A DNA stretch of 64,000 bases from Candidatus Saccharimonadota bacterium (GCA_027492735.1 JAPUEE010000011.1:36888-100887), one strand, 5' to 3'. Positions 1-8,554 are shown, counted from the stretch's first letter. The notes: generated from the letters alone by a model not told the origin. Numbers and translations are program-made.

Positions 1-24
1 CATACAATTTATAAACGAAAAGCA

Positions 25-50
25 GCCGAAGGGAAACCTCCGGCGTTTTT
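25..50 (+). terminator. Rho-independent terminator of an upstream gene
   Basis: A GCCG/CGGC stem with one mismatch, extended by AGG/CCT around a GAAA loop, is followed by a run of five T. It would end a plus-strand transcript entering from left of the window. Confidence 0.6.
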
Positions 51-84
51 GTTTATAAAAAACCAAAGAGAAGGGAAAAGTACG

Positions 85-342
85 ATGACCGTTCGAAAGA
101 GGGTCGAGGCATTCCTCGATCAGCGCCTATGCGGCATGGACTTCGTTTCATGGCGAAATGCCATGCGAGCGATGTCTGAGTTCGGCATTCGCAAGCGCGA
201 CGTAGGTCGCGCCATCCGGAAAGGGTGGCTAAAGGTCTACTGTGGGTTTGATACCCACAATGGACACGGCGGCGGATCGACGGGGTGGGTGCTCCTTGCA
301 AAGGGGCCAAACCTCTCCACCGGGGAGCCGAGCCTTACCTAG
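85..342 (+). CDS. Small basic hypothetical protein (85 aa)
   Basis: I do not recognise this protein. The open frame could begin at 49, but ATG 85 is preceded at good distance by the purine-rich GAGAAGGG, which looks like a Shine-Dalgarno sequence, and gives a protein starting MTVRKRVEAF. It is rich in Arg and Lys, with a glycine-rich stretch (HGGGSTG) around residue 62, has no membrane segment and no signal peptide. The gene stands alone between a terminator and a 190-bp non-coding stretch. Its somewhat higher G+C than the neighbouring response regulator could indicate transfer or a structural RNA-like constraint. It may also be a non-coding frame, so confidence is modest. Confidence 0.45.
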   Translation: MTVRKRVEAFLDQRLCGMDFVSWRNAMRAMSEFGIRKRDVGRAIRKGWLKVYCGFDTHNGHGGGSTGWVLLAKGPNLSTGEPSLT

Positions 343-477
343 GCTGAGCTCTCAGTAGGAGGCATGGTCACATCTCCTCACGAGGGAGAATCTGGCCAGA
401 GGGGATGGCGGCATACGGCCACAAGCTGAAAACCGCCACCCCGGGCCTCGTCCACTTTTTCCTCTCTCTGACAACAT

Positions 478-518
478 AGTGTCGTCCTCGCAGGCTGTTT
501 TTAGCCTCGGACGACACT
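478..518. other. Long stem-loop in the 343-530 intergenic region
   Basis: A 10-bp perfect stem (AGTGTCGTCC with GGACGACACT) encloses a second 5-bp stem (AGGCT with AGCCT) around a GTTTTT loop. There is no T run behind it on either strand, so it is not a classical terminator. It sits just upstream of the response-regulator promoter at 531. The rest of 343-530 is G+C rich, and no gene was recognised in it. Confidence 0.5.
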
Positions 519-530
519 TCGCCTCTCTAC

Positions 531-559
531 TTGCACAAAGTTAGCGAAACCTTTATACT
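531..559 (+). promoter_or_regulatory. Sigma70-type promoter of the receiver gene, leaderless
   Basis: TTGCAC at 531-536, 17-nt spacer, TATACT at 554-559. The expected transcription start (about 566-567) coincides with ATG 567, so the mRNA would have no 5' leader. Confidence 0.7.
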
Positions 560-566
560 GATAGGC

Positions 567-956
567 ATGGAACATGGAACAAAGCACAAGATTTTATTGG
601 TCGAAGACGATGAAGTACTGGCTACTGTCTATAAACAGCGACTGGAACTCGAGGGTTTCGAAGTTCAGCGTGTTGATAACGGCGAGGATGCTTTGCAGAC
701 TGCACTAGAGTTCCAACCCGAGCTTATTCTATTAGATGTTATGATGCCAAAACTAAACGGTTTCGATGTGCTCGATATCTTGCGAAACACCCCAGCGACC
801 CACAATATTCATATTATTATGCTAACAGCGCTCAGTCAGCCAAAAGATGCCGAACGCGCCAAAGAACTTGGTGCTGACGATTTCCTCGTTAAATCTCAAG
901 TTGTCATTAGCGATGTGGTGGATCGTATCAAACACCAACTCAGTATCAAAGACTAA
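567..956 (+). CDS. Receiver-only response regulator
   Basis: A single REC domain (about residues 8-125 of 129) with no output domain. Visible signatures are the acidic pocket in KILLVEDDE, the phospho-acceptor Asp in LILLDVMMP, the Thr of IIMLTA, and the final Lys in FLVKSQ. CheY-like proteins of this kind pass a phosphoryl signal to partner proteins rather than to DNA. A TTG start 12 codons earlier (531) is in frame, but that stretch is occupied by the promoter, so ATG 567 is preferred. No kinase gene is adjacent; the nearest is the sensor-less kinase at 9290. Confidence 0.85.
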   Translation: MEHGTKHKILLVEDDEVLATVYKQRLELEGFEVQRVDNGEDALQTALEFQPELILLDVMMPKLNGFDVLDILRNTPATHNIHIIMLTALSQPKDAERAKELGADDFLVKSQVVISDVVDRIKHQLSIKD

Positions 957-1009
957 TAACAAGACCCGCATTGCCCAGCGGCTTCGAAGGAAATGCAAGC
1001 AATAGTTCA

Positions 1010-1038
1010 TTGACTTTTTATCGTTTCTGTGCTACAAT
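1010..1038 (+). promoter_or_regulatory. Promoter of the FHA gene
   Basis: TTGACT at 1010-1015, exactly 17 nt, TACAAT at 1033-1038. The predicted leader is about 20 nt and shows no obvious Shine-Dalgarno sequence. Confidence 0.65.
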
Positions 1039-1066
1039 TGTAGCTAGAAAACAATAACATAAACAT

Positions 1067-2770
1067 ATGACTACCACTGATCCATCGTATAATCACAAGA
1101 ACGACCAGCCTGTATATCCGGAGATTCCATTAGAGTTTGCTCACAAACTGGAAAAGAATCAGCCTCAGAGGCTAGCAGTTGGTCCAGAAATACCTAATTA
1201 TCCCAAACCGCTGTTGTTGATACAGGTTGAAGCGGTAAAAGACGCTGCGCCGGTGAATCTAGCAGTGTTTGATGTGAGAGGTCTTGCTTTCGCACCAAGT
1301 GATTTTGCAATTTTTAACCTGGACTCGCCAAAAAACTACAAGGTGTCATTTGGCACTGGAGACAGTGATCGATTTACGCTCGGTCGATCTTCGACAGATG
1401 CTAACGAAGAACAGCGAAAGGCTATGCAAGAACTTGGGCTAGGAGATCATCTCAATGTATCTCGAGACCATCTCATTATTTCTAGTCAAAAGATTGATAA
1501 TCGAACAGACCTCTATTTCGAGGATGTCTCGAGTAATGGCACTGTTGTGAGTCGAGATCCAGAACTGTTGATTGCCGCAATGGAGAGTGCCAAGATGCCG
1601 ACTGCTGACCAAATCGCCAAAAATATGCGGACTGAATACAAAGAGACGACGGTGAACGAGGTGATCGCCGAACCCGAACCCCTCTCTGCAATTGGTGATA
1701 CGGTGGACCGCTCAAAACTCGAGCAGCCAGCAGAGTCGTTTGAACATCGAAAAACTATCAAGACTCAGCCCGAATGGATTAAAACAGCCGAGGAAAAGAT
1801 TGGTTGGATCCTGAATAGTCCTGGTGATACTAGTATGGCACGTGACTTTTTGCGTACCCTCGGTGCTACGCCAGAGGAAATTCGCGCCAAACTTGATCCT
1901 AATACCGGAGATCCGGAGGCAAGAGTGGGACTTCAGAATATTATTCGACGTACTATCGATGAGTTGGGTGATCAGAATCTCTTGCCCGAACGCGTACAGG
2001 CTAACCTCCTGGATCCTTATGGTCAGGGCGGCAAGGCAGATGACTTCGGCTTTAGCTTCGACTCAAAGCAAAAATATGAATCGAGAGATTATTCGGCCAT
2101 GCTCGCAGTAGCGATGCTCGATGGCCGGTTCAATACCGAGCGATCAGATAGAGAAGAGCAGTCTATCGGTGCAGGTCATCACCGCACGGCGGCTAAAATG
2201 GCTCTAAAACAAATCGGCGCTGACGAGAGCTATGCTAACGCTCCTGATACCGCCAACGAAGAGCTTTCGGCTGAGCAGGATAGCATTCGTGAATTACACC
2301 GCACATTAACGGAATACATCAATAACAGCGGTATAACCGAAGAGATCAAAGGAATTATGACTATTGCTCGCGATCTCGAAAGTATCGTTAGTCCCGATAG
2401 GATCGATGTAGATACTCTTCGTGATCGCGCGGTATTTTTCGTAGACAAGATCGAACAACTCACCAATCGTCTCCATGAACTGCAGACTATACCGGGCAAA
2501 GTTGAGCAGGAAATAGATCTACGCCAGTCTAGCAAGGATGAGCAGCGAACCTTTGAAAACATAGGGCACGAACTGAGAGCGATAACTTCGAGATCTGATA
2601 GTATTTCTCATCAGGATCACCTCGTGCGATTATTGTCGAGTCTCAAATATACTGACGACGGTATGCATATATTACAGATCAAGGGACTCATCCGTCGTGG
2701 CCAGCTCAATGAAATCGCTCGAATACTCCATGATATAGGTAACAAGGTAGAGACGCTGGCCAATAGATAA
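1067..2770 (+). CDS. FHA-domain protein with long helical C-terminus
   Basis: A 567-aa cytoplasmic-looking protein. Residues about 95-165 carry a forkhead-associated signature: LGRSS, then VSRDHLIIS, then VSSNGTVV, the arginine, serine and SNG residues that bind phosphothreonine peptides. The rest is charged, with long predicted helices (residues 400-567 rich in Glu, Arg, Leu) and no membrane segment. FHA modules read Ser/Thr phosphorylation, but no kinase is encoded nearby, so the partner is unknown. The gene is monocistronic and ends in a strong terminator shared with the convergent rpmA. The C-terminal part is not recognised. Confidence 0.7.
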   Translation: MTTTDPSYNHKNDQPVYPEIPLEFAHKLEKNQPQRLAVGPEIPNYPKPLLLIQVEAVKDAAPVNLAVFDVRGLAFAPSDFAIFNLDSPKNYKVSFGTGDSDRFTLGRSSTDANEEQRKAMQELGLGDHLNVSRDHLIISSQKIDNRTDLYFEDVSSNGTVVSRDPELLIAAMESAKMPTADQIAKNMRTEYKETTVNEVIAEPEPLSAIGDTVDRSKLEQPAESFEHRKTIKTQPEWIKTAEEKIGWILNSPGDTSMARDFLRTLGATPEEIRAKLDPNTGDPEARVGLQNIIRRTIDELGDQNLLPERVQANLLDPYGQGGKADDFGFSFDSKQKYESRDYSAMLAVAMLDGRFNTERSDREEQSIGAGHHRTAAKMALKQIGADESYANAPDTANEELSAEQDSIRELHRTLTEYINNSGITEEIKGIMTIARDLESIVSPDRIDVDTLRDRAVFFVDKIEQLTNRLHELQTIPGKVEQEIDLRQSSKDEQRTFENIGHELRAITSRSDSISHQDHLVRLLSSLKYTDDGMHILQIKGLIRRGQLNEIARILHDIGNKVETLANR

Positions 2771-2790
2771 TTCACTGCACATTTAAACTA

Positions 2791-2820
2791 AAATCTCCCT
2801 GAGAAATAGGGAGATTTTTT
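2791..2820. terminator. Bidirectional terminator between FHA gene and rpmA
   Basis: A perfect 10-bp inverted repeat (AAATCTCCCT / AGGGAGATTT) with a 7-nt loop, followed by T on the plus strand and preceded by A, so it can stop both convergent transcripts. Confidence 0.8.
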
Positions 2821-2834
2821 AGAAAATGATTCTA

Positions 2835-3107
2835 TTACTCAACGCACACTTGGGTGCGCCAGGTAGTTTTACCGGTGAAATTCTTTATCTTGCGGCGAAC
2901 AAACTTGACGACGCCATCTTTGTCGGCGTGAATAGTAAAGTTGCGGCTGACGTAAGTGCCAGGACCAGCAATTTTTGTAGCGCCAACTTGACGTACGATA
3001 ACTTGACCAGCGTTAACTTTCTGACCACCGAAAACCTTGACGCCGAGGCGCTGACCGGCGTTGTTATGGATGTTTTTGGACGAACCGCCCGCTTTAACAT
3101 GAGACAT
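2835..3107 (-). CDS. rpmA: 50S ribosomal protein bL27
   Basis: A 90-aa protein beginning MSHVKAGGSSKN, the tail that reaches toward the peptidyl-transferase centre, followed by the family core (RLGVKVFGGQKVNAGQVIVRQ). Length and basic composition fit bL27. There is no processed N-terminal extension of the Firmicutes type. It is transcribed alone from its own promoter, not next to rplU or obg as in most bacteria. Confidence 0.93.
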   Translation of the reverse strand: MSHVKAGGSSKNIHNNAGQRLGVKVFGGQKVNAGQVIVRQVGATKIAGPGTYVSRNFTIHADKDGVVKFVRRKIKNFTGKTTWRTQVCVE

Positions 3108-3139
3108 ACTTTAAAACACTCCTTCGTTATTTTCGTCCA

Positions 3140-3168
3140 TTGTACACTAAAAAGACTTTTTGTGCAAG
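3140..3168 (-). promoter_or_regulatory. rpmA promoter
   Basis: Read on the minus strand: TTGCAC (3163-3168), 17 nt, TACAAT (3140-3145). A GGAG-type ribosome site follows in the leader before ATG 3107. Confidence 0.7.
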
Positions 3169-3223
3169 CGATTGACATGTAGTAAAATCTAATGTAATAA
3201 TATGCTCTAATAGTGGAGAAAGG

Positions 3224-3868
3224 ATGAGAATGGCAAGAGGGGAACGAGAAACCTGGGCGATAGATATTGACGATGTGTGTTTAGATTATGGTGGTGGGTT
3301 TACTCGCTTTAATAATCGGGTTGGTTGGACATCTGGCATGAGGCCGCATGACTACAGCGAGCAATGGGGGCAGTTATGGGGGGGGGTCGGCTCGGAAGAA
3401 ATAGCTAGACGGACGACTTCTATGAATCGTGGCATGAATCCATTTTTGCGGCCGGTCAGAGATTCACAGCTAGCTCTCGCGGCTCTCGCGAAGCATCACG
3501 ATTTAATAATACTAACCTCTAGGCCGAGGGATATTCATGAAATCACAAAATCGACTATAGACAGACATTTTCCTGATATATTTCGAGATATACGCTATCT
3601 CGAAGGTGGCTGGGGTGATCGAGGGGCTAACGAAGCAGTCACCAAAGGCGAAACTGCCATAGAGATCGGTGCTTCGACATTAGTTGATGATCAACCGCGC
3701 CATGCCATTGGCATGGCTATGGCTGGTGGTGTTGGTCTATTGTTTGGCGGTAGTCAGTTAGCGGCCACTACTGTCTCGGACGAGGCCGGAGTAATAAAGG
3801 TGGCCACGTGGAGAGAGGTTCTAGATCATGCTGGAATCGAACCTGACTCAGCGCTTCCTCAGGACTAA
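3224..3868 (+). CDS. HAD-superfamily 5'-nucleotidase-like phosphatase
   Basis: A 214-aa protein with the HAD plan: motif I AIDIDDVCLD near residue 14 (nucleophile and acid Asp two residues apart), motif II Thr/Ser in LIILTSRPRD near residue 97, and motif IV acidic pair in STLVDDQPRHA near residue 170. This resembles deoxyribonucleotidases of the NT5C type, and the substrate is inferred only. GGAGAAAGG precedes the ATG, and TTGACA at 3173 suggests a promoter divergent from rpmA. The last 21 bp overlap the convergent methyltransferase. A run of nine G (3378-3386) lies in the early coding region, so slippage there would truncate the protein. Confidence 0.7.
   Translation: MRMARGERETWAIDIDDVCLDYGGGFTRFNNRVGWTSGMRPHDYSEQWGQLWGGVGSEEIARRTTSMNRGMNPFLRPVRDSQLALAALAKHHDLIILTSRPRDIHEITKSTIDRHFPDIFRDIRYLEGGWGDRGANEAVTKGETAIEIGASTLVDDQPRHAIGMAMAGGVGLLFGGSQLAATTVSDEAGVIKVATWREVLDHAGIEPDSALPQD
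3378..3386 (+). repeat. G9 homopolymer inside the HAD gene
   Basis: Nine consecutive G encode Trp-Gly-Gly-Val. A change of one base shifts the frame after about residue 54. Confidence 0.85.
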
Positions 3869-4963
3869 CAGCTCGCGGCCGACAACTTGGTCTTCGCGAT
3901 GATAGACGAGGGGAATTGATTTGTCTGAATAATATAGTTGTTCAAATCCTATCTCTGATAAATCACGAATAAGTGGGAGATGATGAACGTTTCCGTGGAC
4001 AAACCAGCAGGGCACTGCGATGGTCATGCCAGTGTCGGACGAGACCTGCGTGCGGAGATTTGCTAGGAATTTTGACAGAATGATATTACAAGTATTCATT
4101 ACTTCATTCAGAACTGCTGGTGGTGGAACAGCGGTGAAAGCGCGACCAAGATAGGTTTCGGTAGCGATGATATCTATCGGTGCTTGCCAGCGGTGCGATG
4201 TGGCGTCGCCGACTTCTAATTTGGATGCAAAATCTATATGATGAGTTGATTTTAGCCACTTCAGATTGGCTTCTGAGTATTCGATCATGCGTGGCTCTAG
4301 ATCAGTACCATAGACTGACAATCCCATGAGGGCTGCCTCCTGGAGAACGACGCCCGTACCACAGAAAGGGTCGAGGAGCATGGGTGTAGTGGCTTTGTCT
4401 AGCTTGGCGACGCCAGCGGCCAGGTTGACCATGGTTTGAGCTAGTTTTGGCGGCAGCATCCCAACGCGGGCGTCGCGCTTTGGCCGCGATCGGTCTCGAA
4501 AGGTATAGGCAGGTATGTCTTGGACGAATATGGTTTTTGCGAGCAACTCGCGACCGTTTATGTGGGCAAAAATAAATTCAATTTTGTTTGGCTTGGTTAG
4601 TTTGTTATGGAAAACGGTAGCGCTCGATAGAGCAGCTTCGGTGCTGGGGACGAGCCGGACCGACCCACGACGTTTTTTAACATCGAGCCCAAAACGAAAC
4701 AGCTCACGCGGCGAGAGTTTTGTGCCATAGGTGGACAGTCCGAGCGTCACTTTACCCTCGACCGGAAGATGCTCGGCAATATTTTTCCAGGTATTATCAA
4801 CCACGGTCGCTACTTTGACGACAGAACCGAGACGGCTGAAATCGACGTCTACTGCTGTCTCGAGCAGAGCGATAGGGCCATAGAGTTGGACCTCTGATCC
4901 AAACACTGCTCGCAGCTCAGCAAAGCCAATTTCTGGCTGACGGCCTAAAACGAATAATAACAT
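3848..4963 (-). CDS. Trm11/TrmG10-like RNA guanine methyltransferase
   Basis: A 371-aa protein with an N-terminal half resembling the THUMP-type region of archaeal tRNA m2G10 methyltransferases, and a Rossmann methyltransferase domain from about residue 165. Motif I is DPFCGTGVVLQEA, and an acidic loop follows in YGTDLEPRMIEYS. The usual motif IV (D/N-P-P-Y) is not visible. At that place the protein reads ATETYLG, so the base-binding loop is unusual. By family it would modify G10 of tRNA. It converges with the HAD gene and has no clear operon partner. The ATG is 10 nt from a TA-rich stretch rather than a clear SD. Confidence 0.65.
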   Translation of the reverse strand: MLLFVLGRQPEIGFAELRAVFGSEVQLYGPIALLETAVDVDFSRLGSVVKVATVVDNTWKNIAEHLPVEGKVTLGLSTYGTKLSPRELFRFGLDVKKRRGSVRLVPSTEAALSSATVFHNKLTKPNKIEFIFAHINGRELLAKTIFVQDIPAYTFRDRSRPKRDARVGMLPPKLAQTMVNLAAGVAKLDKATTPMLLDPFCGTGVVLQEAALMGLSVYGTDLEPRMIEYSEANLKWLKSTHHIDFASKLEVGDATSHRWQAPIDIIATETYLGRAFTAVPPPAVLNEVMNTCNIILSKFLANLRTQVSSDTGMTIAVPCWFVHGNVHHLPLIRDLSEIGFEQLYYSDKSIPLVYHREDQVVGRELLVLRKR

Positions 4964-5012
4964 GATGCCTATTGTAACAGTTTTATGATATGCGTACTAG
5001 CTAGGGTCGTCA

Positions 5013-5042
5013 TTGACATAGGTCAAAGGAAGAGGATATACT
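5013..5042 (+). promoter_or_regulatory. Promoter of the prepilin gene
   Basis: A consensus TTGACA at 5013-5018, 18 nt, TATACT at 5037-5042. ATG 5052 follows after only 9 nt. Confidence 0.75.
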
Positions 5043-5051
5043 CTTTACTAT

Positions 5052-5513
5052 ATGAATATGCTTATCCTTAATAAGCAAAGAGGATTTACCATTATTGAAG
5101 TTGTTCTGGTACTCGCTATTGCTGGGTTAATATTTCTCACCGTGTTTCTCGCTCTTCCAGCCATGCAAAAATCCCAACGGGATAATGCTAGGCGCCAAGA
5201 TGTCGGCAGAGCCATCGCTGCACTGCAAAAGTACTGGGCCGATAATGGTACGCGACCTCCTGGTGGTACGCAGCCAGCAAATAGCGAGTATTTCTCTAGT
5301 TTTGGACAAGCCAACACCGTATATGTTCGCACTACCGATGCCTGCCAAGCAGTTCCTACCGGATCTACCTACGAAGGCTGGATAATCATTAGTCCGGGCT
5401 GTTCTTGCGCACAGAGCATCTCTAATATGGGATCAGGGATAACAAATGCCAAATACGGTAGCGCAGGGATCATTCTCGAAACTACCAATAGAATGTATTG
5501 TAAGGATTATTAA
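5052..5513 (+). CDS. Type IV prepilin-like protein
   Basis: A 153-aa protein. The class III signal is plain: positively charged leader (LNKQRG) followed by FTIIEVVLVLAIAGLIF, with cleavage expected between G12 and F13 and the conserved Glu at +5. This hydrophobic helix forms the pilus core. The C-terminal half carries several cysteines (including a CSC pair) that could form the usual pilin disulfide loop. It is monocistronic with its own strong promoter. The assembly ATPase and peptidase are not in this window. Pili of this class mediate attachment or DNA uptake; which applies here cannot be told. Confidence 0.85.
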   Translation: MNMLILNKQRGFTIIEVVLVLAIAGLIFLTVFLALPAMQKSQRDNARRQDVGRAIAALQKYWADNGTRPPGGTQPANSEYFSSFGQANTVYVRTTDACQAVPTGSTYEGWIIISPGCSCAQSISNMGSGITNAKYGSAGIILETTNRMYCKDY

Positions 5514-5575
5514 ACCAGGGATTATTCAGGTAATTCGTTAGCGCGATGCTCGTCTTTACTGTATAATAGTCGATA

Positions 5576-6682
5576 ATGTCGAAAAAATTCGGTGAACGAA
5601 CAGGAAAAACGGTGAAGCGTTTCAGCGGTCGTTCTTGGCTGAATATTATCACTATTGTGCTCATCGTCATTGTATTAGTGGCAGCACGAAAACAGCTTTA
5701 CGAAGCCTGGAAGTTGCTCGGACAGGTTAATATCTGGATATTATTGCTACTCATACCATTACAATTTGCGTCGTATTATACTAATTCCGAAATCTTTTTC
5801 ACCTACTTGCGGGCGAGAGGCCAGTTGAAAAAAACGAGCGCACTCGAAGCCACTAGCATGGCGCTAGAGCTCAATTTTGTGAATCACGTTTTTCCGAGCG
5901 GTGGCGTATCCGGCATTTCCTATATGGTGTGGCGTCTCGGTAAATTAGGGGTGAGTGCGGGTCAGGCAACTATGGCGCAACTCATGCGTTACGTAGTACA
6001 GCTGGGAACATTCGCGTTATTGTTGGCGATCGCTCTCGTCGTTGCGACACTTGAGAATCGGACGAGTAACTGGGTGGTTATGATCGCAACTGGTGTTGTG
6101 ACCTCGATAGTGTTCCTCGTTGTGTTCGGTAGTTATTTAATTGGTAGCGAAGATCGGATGAAGAGTTTTGCTCGTTGGCTCACACGTACAGTTAATGCTA
6201 TAGTGAGCAAACTCACGTTCAAACGACGTAACGCAGTGCTATCTATTGAAAAGACAGAAAAGTTTTTCTCAGAATTTCATGACGATTACATGATATTACG
6301 CCGTGACAAAAAAATGCTCATAAAGCCTATTGTTTGGGCTGTGGCTTTTAACTTGGTCGATGTAGCGCTATTTATGGTTAGTTTCTGGGCGCTCGGTATT
6401 TCATTCAACCCCTCTGTGCTACTCATAGCCTACGGAGCTGCTGCTGCCGCCGGCTTCCTCGTGCTGACTCCGGGTGGTGCAGGAGCCTATGAGGCGATCA
6501 TGGTAGCAGTGCTGACGGCAGGTGGTATGAGCGCTGGAGCAGCGTTTGCTGGCGTGGTATTGACGCGGGCAACGTTAATAGCTGGCTCATTATTGACTGG
6601 GTTTATGGCGTATCAGCATGCGCTAAAGAAATATGGTCAACCAAAGCTTGACGAGGTAGATTTTGCAAGCGCCAGCAAATAA
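5576..6682 (+). CDS. Flippase-like integral membrane protein (LPG synthase TM / UPF0104 type)
   Basis: A 368-aa protein with about eight membrane segments. Family-type signatures include NHVFPSGGVSG around residue 104 and TPGGAGAYEA around residue 300, the latter typical of AglD/MprF-flippase-like proteins. These move or modify lipid-linked molecules in the membrane; the substrate is unknown. TATAAT at 5562-5567 lies 8 nt before the ATG with no SD, so the gene is read as leaderless. Its end overlaps xseA by 20 bp, which suggests co-transcription rather than common function. Confidence 0.8.
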   Translation: MSKKFGERTGKTVKRFSGRSWLNIITIVLIVIVLVAARKQLYEAWKLLGQVNIWILLLLIPLQFASYYTNSEIFFTYLRARGQLKKTSALEATSMALELNFVNHVFPSGGVSGISYMVWRLGKLGVSAGQATMAQLMRYVVQLGTFALLLAIALVVATLENRTSNWVVMIATGVVTSIVFLVVFGSYLIGSEDRMKSFARWLTRTVNAIVSKLTFKRRNAVLSIEKTEKFFSEFHDDYMILRRDKKMLIKPIVWAVAFNLVDVALFMVSFWALGISFNPSVLLIAYGAAAAAGFLVLTPGGAGAYEAIMVAVLTAGGMSAGAAFAGVVLTRATLIAGSLLTGFMAYQHALKKYGQPKLDEVDFASASK

Positions 6683-7802
6683 CAGTTCTCCTGATCCGGT
6701 ATTTGGCGTTTCAGATGCGGTTGCACTGTTTAACCAGATGCTGGAAACGGCAACGCCACATATTACGATAGTTGGTGAGGTTGCGAATTTTAAAATCAAT
6801 CATAATAAATGGGTATTTTTCGATATAAAGGACGAAGAGTCCACACTTAATTGTTTTATGTCGACATTCAACCTGCGCGTGGCTATCGAGGATGGGATGA
6901 AGGTTGTGGTGACGGCTCGACCGAATATAACGCGTTGGGGTAGATTTAGTCTAACGGTGCAGACTATTCGGCCGATGGGCGAGGGGAGTATTAGGCGTTC
7001 ATTTGAACTGCTAAAGGCCAAGCTGGATCAGGAAGGTTTGTTTAATCCAGAGCGCAAGCGGCCTTTACCAGATATACCGCAGGTAATTGGTGTGATTTCG
7101 TCGACCGGAGCTGCTGGATATGTCGATTTTACGAAAATTATTGGAGAGCGGTTTTCGGGTCTGACATTGCAGGTTGCTAATGTGCAGGTCCAGGGTGATA
7201 GCGCGCCTCAGCAAATAATCGCTGCGCTAGAATATTTCAATGAACTTGCGCTGCCGCCAGAGATAATTGCGATTTTGCGTGGCGGTGGTTCTAGGGATGA
7301 CCTCGTAGCCTTTGATGACGAACCGCTCGTGCGGGCGATCGCTAGCTCGCGCGTGCCGGTAATCACCGGTGTCGGTCATGAAATCGATGTGACACTGGCG
7401 GATCTCGTGGCCGATGTGCGGGCGGCGACGCCATCAAATGCCGCGCAATTGCTCGTGCCGTCGCGTCACGAAATAGCGGATCGGATCGATAGTTCTTTGA
7501 AACGCGTGTTGTCCCAGATGGATCATACGATCGCCGATCTAGCCGATCATGTGAACGAGCGCGAAAAAAGTTTACTCGAAACGATAGAACGACACCTGGA
7601 TGATTTGACTCGGCGGTATGATACTATGCGTCAAGTTATGCGACAGATTGATCCGCGGGCGGTATTGAAGCGAGGCTATGCACTAGTTCGAGATCATATG
7701 GGTGGCGTAGTAAAATCTAAACCGCTCATTGGTGATAGTTTGACGATTGAAACGGCGCAATTTATAATCGAAACGGAGGTGAAGAATGCCAGAGAAAAGT
7801 AA
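6663..7802 (+). CDS. xseA: Exodeoxyribonuclease VII large subunit
   Basis: A 379-aa protein that degrades single-stranded DNA with XseB. An N-terminal OB-fold (residues about 13-105) is followed by the catalytic core with IGVISSTGAAGYVDF, a RGGGSRDDL loop, GVGHEIDVTLADLVAD and ATPSNAA, all family hallmarks. The C-terminal helices are shorter than in E. coli (usual length 400-450). The start is TTG at 6663, inside the previous gene; no ATG lies upstream of the OB-fold. The 3' end overlaps xseB by 17 bp, the usual arrangement. Confidence 0.92.
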   Translation: MQAPANNSSPDPVFGVSDAVALFNQMLETATPHITIVGEVANFKINHNKWVFFDIKDEESTLNCFMSTFNLRVAIEDGMKVVVTARPNITRWGRFSLTVQTIRPMGEGSIRRSFELLKAKLDQEGLFNPERKRPLPDIPQVIGVISSTGAAGYVDFTKIIGERFSGLTLQVANVQVQGDSAPQQIIAALEYFNELALPPEIIAILRGGGSRDDLVAFDDEPLVRAIASSRVPVITGVGHEIDVTLADLVADVRAATPSNAAQLLVPSRHEIADRIDSSLKRVLSQMDHTIADLADHVNEREKSLLETIERHLDDLTRRYDTMRQVMRQIDPRAVLKRGYALVRDHMGGVVKSKPLIGDSLTIETAQFIIETEVKNAREK

Positions 7803-8007
7803 AAGTTTACGTCAATTACTCGATGAATTTGAGACCATCGTGGAATGGTTTGATAGAGACGATCTCGATATCGATCAGGCAATTAGTAAATTCGAAGAAG
7901 GATCGAACTTGGCCGAAACTATCAAGCAACAACTAGCGACCGCCAAAAACAAGATCGAGATCGTCAAAGCTGACTTTGCCGCTAAAGCAGCACAACCGAA
8001 AGAATAA
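7786..8007 (+). CDS. xseB: Exodeoxyribonuclease VII small subunit
   Basis: A 73-aa helical hairpin protein with the family pattern LRQLLDEFETIVEWF, then DLDIDQAISKFEEG, then acidic and amphipathic C-terminal helix. It binds the tail of XseA and is needed for stable nuclease. GGAGG precedes the ATG within the xseA reading frame, giving translational coupling. Confidence 0.9.
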   Translation: MPEKSKSLRQLLDEFETIVEWFDRDDLDIDQAISKFEEGSNLAETIKQQLATAKNKIEIVKADFAAKAAQPKE

Positions 8008-8009
8008 AC

Positions 8010-8519
8010 GTGGTGGTATTGTGGCTGGTGCTCGGAATACTGATCATCGTGGCGATTGGTATTGGCGTATTGTTTGGTGGAGCGCCATTTGTGCCGACTC
8101 GACGGGCGTGGATCAAACAAGCGCTAGACCTGTCTCGTATAGGAAAAGATGACGTGATTGTTGATCTAGGATCTGGTAATGGCGCGGTGCTAGGACTCGC
8201 GTTAGAGCGCGGAGTAAAATATGCTGTCGGCTACGAGATAAATCCTGGGCTGGCATTTTGGTCGCGACTGCACCTTCGTCGATTTAGGGGTCGTTTTTCT
8301 ATTAGAATGACGGATTTTTTTCGATCTGATTTGCCACCTGATACGACCGTTATCTATATGTTCCAGACGTCTGGCGTGATGCGACGGATAAAGCCGTATC
8401 TGTTGAGTCAAAAATCTCATTTGCGCTGTAAAAGAGTGAGAGTGGTCTGTTTTGGCTTTTCTATACCAGGGGAAGCAGTGGTGCGAGCCTTGGGCGGCAT
8501 GAACTTGTATGAATTCTGA
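8010..8519 (+). CDS. Membrane-anchored class I SAM methyltransferase
   Basis: A 169-aa protein starting at GTG 8010, two bases after xseB. Residues 1-22 form one membrane helix (VVLWLVLGILIIVAIGIGVLF). A compact Rossmann fold follows: motif I VIVDLGSGNGAVLGLA near residue 49 and an acidic residue in YEINPGLAFW. The DLGSGNG style and small size resemble lysine methyltransferases of the FAM173/ATPSc-KMT type. That function is inference. It is probably co-transcribed with xseAB by proximity. Confidence 0.65.
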   Translation: MVVLWLVLGILIIVAIGIGVLFGGAPFVPTRRAWIKQALDLSRIGKDDVIVDLGSGNGAVLGLALERGVKYAVGYEINPGLAFWSRLHLRRFRGRFSIRMTDFFRSDLPPDTTVIYMFQTSGVMRRIKPYLLSQKSHLRCKRVRVVCFGFSIPGEAVVRALGGMNLYEF

Positions 8520-8548
8520 TTGCAAGGCTAGGGTGCTTGTGATAGACT
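8520..8548 (+). promoter_or_regulatory. Promoter of the 8555 gene, leaderless
   Basis: TTGCAA at 8520-8525, 17 nt, TAGACT at 8543-8548. The ATG is six bases after the -10 box. Confidence 0.65.
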
Positions 8549-8554
8549 TGTTTT

